64,000 bases of DNA from Methylocapsa sp. S129 (GTDB lineage: Bacteria; Pseudomonadota; Alphaproteobacteria; Rhizobiales; Beijerinckiaceae). Under the pieces are notes generated by a model. The model was not told where the DNA came from and did not search any database. It worked only from the letters and a program-made list of their open reading frames with translations. The first letter of the stretch is position 1; every line of letters begins with the position of its first letter. This document shows, piece after piece, positions 61,722-64,000 of this stretch. The DNA is taken from assembly GCF_009765995.1 (NCBI RefSeq), contig NZ_LMUI01000047.1, forward strand, positions 124,001-188,000, given 5' to 3'. The position numbers and the translations under genes were made by a program.

Positions 61722-61727
61722 TATAAT
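61722..61727 (+). promoter_or_regulatory. Candidate -10 element before the giant repeat protein gene
   Basis: A perfect TATAAT at 61722-61727 lies 20 bp before the start codon and just before the AAGAGGCG ribosome site. No convincing -35 is seen at 16-18 bp upstream, so the promoter may be activator-dependent, or the match may be chance in AT-rich DNA. Confidence 0.35.
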
Positions 61728-61747
61728 CAGCTAAGAGGCGATATAAA

Positions 61748-64000
61748 ATGTCAAATCAGATTACAGCTAAATTTGATTCTACTGTCTCGCAAGCTACGCA
61801 AAACGCTGTAAATTCCATTGTCAACGCGTTAAATACCACTGGCGTCGTGACAAGCAACGTTACCATTACGTTTACTGCTAATGCAATTGTTGCAGCTACG
61901 TGGGGCGCTACTAACGGGACAGGCCTCACCCACAATGGGAGCTCCTCAACCCCGTCGGTTTGGATCAATCAAAATTTCGACTATACTAATTATGACGCAA
62001 CGTTGCAGGGAAGTATACTTCATGAATTGACGCACGTACTGTTTCCCAATGATCCCGGTTCAACCACTCCGCATGATCCTATGTTTTACGCGGATGAGAT
62101 GAATTTGGCGGACGCAATTGGAGCTACCGTTGATCAATCCGATATAACATATTTCAGACAGGGAATGGCAGCTCTGGGATTTTCCGATCAAGATATCAAC
62201 GAGATGCTGTCAGGTTGGACATCCTCTGGAGTTCAAAATCACACTGAAAATTCTGACGGATCTTCTCTAACAACAACCGAAACCACAGCTAGCAACGGAA
62301 CACCTGTTTATCAGTCCATGGTCGCTGAAAATTCCGTTGGCGCCATTACAGGCCAAATCCAACTACAATCGGACGGTTCTTATATCGAGACCGATTACAC
62401 AAGCGGAGGAGCGGTTGCGCGGCAGACGATCACCAGTGCGGATGGATCGAGCGTCTCAACTACCGGTTACAACACAGACGGCAGCGTCGCTTATACCGAC
62501 TCAATCGCATTCGACGGCGATGAAGCGTCGTCTGAGACCATTAACGGCTCTGGCGACAATGTATACATAAGCTACGCCAGCGTGAGTCTCGCCGCGGGGT
62601 CGTTGGCTTCGGTCACCGGCGACTTGAACATTCTGACTCTTGCTTCTAATTCTTCCGCCACCCTTACGGGAACGGGCAACGCGGTCACCGCGACCGACAG
62701 CACACTCAATCTCGATGGCTCCGGCACGAGCGCGACGGTTACCGGCGGGACGAGCACGGACCAGATCAATTCGACCGCGTCTGGTCAGACGCTCGACTTA
62801 AACGGCGCGTCGACTGGCGGGAGTGCGGCCTCTGGCGGCCCCGGCGATCCGTCTTTCAGCGTGTCAGGCAACGGCGTTACGATCAACGCTGGTCAGTACA
62901 ATTCCATTTCATTGAACGGCGCCAACAACGAACTCAACCTGAGCCTTTATGACTACGCGTTGATCAATACCGGCACGGGCAATGTGATTAACAACGACGT
63001 CTCGGGCGACGCGGTCAATCTGGAGAGCAATACGTCGACGACGATCACCGGGACTGGTGGTTATTTCGGCGTTGTCGGAACGGGCATCGACGTCACGGCG
63101 TCGAGTGAATCGGTCGACACAATCAACAATGTCTCGTTCGACCTGACGGGCAACAGCAACACGATGACGGTCGGAACCGGTAGTGGCATAACGCTGGCGG
63201 GAACGGGCAACGCGGTCACCACCACCGACAGCACACTCAATCTCGATGGCTCAGGCACGAGCGCGACGGTGACCGGCGGTACAAGCACGGATCAGATCAA
63301 TTTGACGACGGCTGGTCAGACGCTCGACTTGAACGGTGGCTCGACCGGGGGAAGTGCGGTCTCTGGCGGCTCCGGGGATCGATCCTTCAACGTGACGGCT
63401 AGCGGCGACACGATCAGCGACGGTCAGTACGATACCGCTCAGGTTAATGGCAACGGCAATACCCTCAATTTGAATGGATACGACTATGTGCTGGTCAATA
63501 GTGGCGCGGGCAATGTGATCGGCAACGACGTCTCCGGCGATGCGATTAATCTGGGGAGCAATACGTCGACGACGATCACCGGCACCGGCGGTTATTTCGG
63601 CATCGTTGGAACGGGCATCAACGTCGCGGCGTCGAGCGAATCGGTCGACACGTTCAACAATGTCTCGTTCGATCTTACCGGCAACAGCAACACGATGACT
63701 GTCGGGACCTATAGCAACATAACGCTGGCTGGAGCCGGCAACGCGGTCGCTACCACCGGCAGCACAGTCAATCTCGATGGCGCCGGCACGAGCGCAAGCG
63801 TTAGCGGAGATTCAGCGGTCAATCTAACGGCTTCTAACCAGACCATCACCGCGGCGGACGGGAATATTTACGTTGGGGCCGGGCTGACGGGCGAGACAAT
63901 TAACGCCAGCGACGAAACAATTTATGAAGGTAGCAACGACGATGTCGATATCGTGGGAACAGACGATGTGTTCGATGGCAATTCGAGCGATACGACCGAC
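61748..64000 (+). CDS. Giant repeat protein with N-terminal HExxH metallopeptidase-like domain, 3' end outside window
   Basis: An uninterrupted frame of 751 codons runs from the ATG at 61748 to the window edge. There is no signal peptide (MSNQITAKFDSTVSQATQNA), which fits a type I secretion substrate. Residues 89-122 contain SILHELTHVLFPNDP with H92, E93 and H96, a zinc-peptidase HExxH; D102 falls at the third-ligand position of HExxHxxGxxD peptidases, and HDPMFY (109-114) could be a Met-turn. Beyond about residue 200 the sequence is beta-rich, Gly/Asn/Thr/Ser-rich repeats (TGTGNAVTATDSTLNLDGSG). AAGAGGCG precedes the ATG. Codon use changes from AT-rich in the first 200 codons to GC-rich in the repeats. 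Confidence 0.85.
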   Translation, partial: MSNQITAKFDSTVSQATQNAVNSIVNALNTTGVVTSNVTITFTANAIVAATWGATNGTGLTHNGSSSTPSVWINQNFDYTNYDATLQGSILHELTHVLFPNDPGSTTPHDPMFYADEMNLADAIGATVDQSDITYFRQGMAALGFSDQDINEMLSGWTSSGVQNHTENSDGSSLTTTETTASNGTPVYQSMVAENSVGAITGQIQLQSDGSYIETDYTSGGAVARQTITSADGSSVSTTGYNTDGSVAYTDSIAFDGDEASSETINGSGDNVYISYASVSLAAGSLASVTGDLNILTLASNSSATLTGTGNAVTATDSTLNLDGSGTSATVTGGTSTDQINSTASGQTLDLNGASTGGSAASGGPGDPSFSVSGNGVTINAGQYNSISLNGANNELNLSLYDYALINTGTGNVINNDVSGDAVNLESNTSTTITGTGGYFGVVGTGIDVTASSESVDTINNVSFDLTGNSNTMTVGTGSGITLAGTGNAVTTTDSTLNLDGSGTSATVTGGTSTDQINLTTAGQTLDLNGGSTGGSAVSGGSGDRSFNVTASGDTISDGQYDTAQVNGNGNTLNLNGYDYVLVNSGAGNVIGNDVSGDAINLGSNTSTTITGTGGYFGIVGTGINVAASSESVDTFNNVSFDLTGNSNTMTVGTYSNITLAGAGNAVATTGSTVNLDGAGTSASVSGDSAVNLTASNQTITAADGNIYVGAGLTGETINASDETIYEGSNDDVDIVGTDDVFDGNSSDTTD
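62663..63724 (+). repeat. Two tandem 531-bp (177-codon) repeats, third begins at 63725
   Basis: The segments 62663-63193 and 63194-63724 align end to end without gaps and a third, more diverged copy starts at 63725. Landmarks recur at exactly 531 bp: GNAVTxTDSTLNLDGSGTSATVTGG, GQTLDLNG, SNTSTTITGTGGYFG, ASSESVD and NNVSFDLTGNSNTMTVG. Being a multiple of three, unit gain or loss keeps the frame. Confidence 0.9.

Overview
The window reads as GC-rich chromosomal DNA of an alphaproteobacterium, most likely of the order Hyphomicrobiales (Rhizobiales). The clues are an Omp2b-type alphaproteobacterial porin, a choXWV choline transporter, btaAB betaine-lipid genes, several LacI-controlled Rbs-type sugar transporters, and codon use dominated by GCG, GGC and CGC. 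I cannot fix the genus; a Beijerinckiaceae/Methylocystaceae-like relative is a guess. No rRNA, tRNA or CRISPR array was seen.

Layout, left half. Positions 57-1981 (minus) hold btaB/btaA for phosphorus-free betaine lipid synthesis, followed by a chromate transporter (minus) and a divergent chemoreceptor. A serine hydrolase with a strong promoter converges on a nitronate monooxygenase. A two-component system (8545-10694, minus) faces a Spy/CpxP-like periplasmic protein, an envelope-stress style arrangement. A HicB-like orphan precedes the choXWV operon (12276-15347). A minus-strand operon of SDR, saccharopine-dehydrogenase-like protein and acyl-CoA ligase (15928-19526) faces a TetR regulator. 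After the porin comes a minus-strand pair, a DUF6065-like protein and a HAF-repeat autotransporter with a 52-unit Pro-Thr linker, opposite two tandemly duplicated AraC regulators. Arginase, a carboxymuconolactone-decarboxylase-like protein, an XRE regulator and a Sel1 protein carrying the stub of a caspase-like domain follow.

Layout, right half. A LacI regulator, an 18-bp palindromic operator and a sugar ABC transporter occupy 33019-37986. An SDR plus SnoaL-type ECF sigma factor pair and an EmrA/EmrB/NodT-type tripartite efflux set follow. A second LacI regulator controls a polyol locus (45073-51633: binding protein, mannitol-dehydrogenase-family enzyme, ATPase, permease) with two palindromic operators spaced 21 bp apart. 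A minus-strand operon (52204-59615) combines a cytosine-deaminase-like amidohydrolase, a Tat-exported BMP binding protein, an amidase and a BMP-type ABC transporter. A sequence resembling a RutR box lies upstream of the binding-protein gene, which points to pyrimidine salvage or nitrogen scavenging.

The right end (about 59740-64000) has a different character. Two 85-bp repeats with 18-bp terminal inverted repeats, fragments of other genes and a decayed HlyD secretion gene lead into AT-richer DNA. That DNA encodes an unrecognised secreted protein and a very large protein, open to the window edge, with an N-terminal HExxH metallopeptidase-like domain and exact 177-residue tandem repeats. This is the most unusual part of the window and looks like a transferred, partly broken type I secretion locus.
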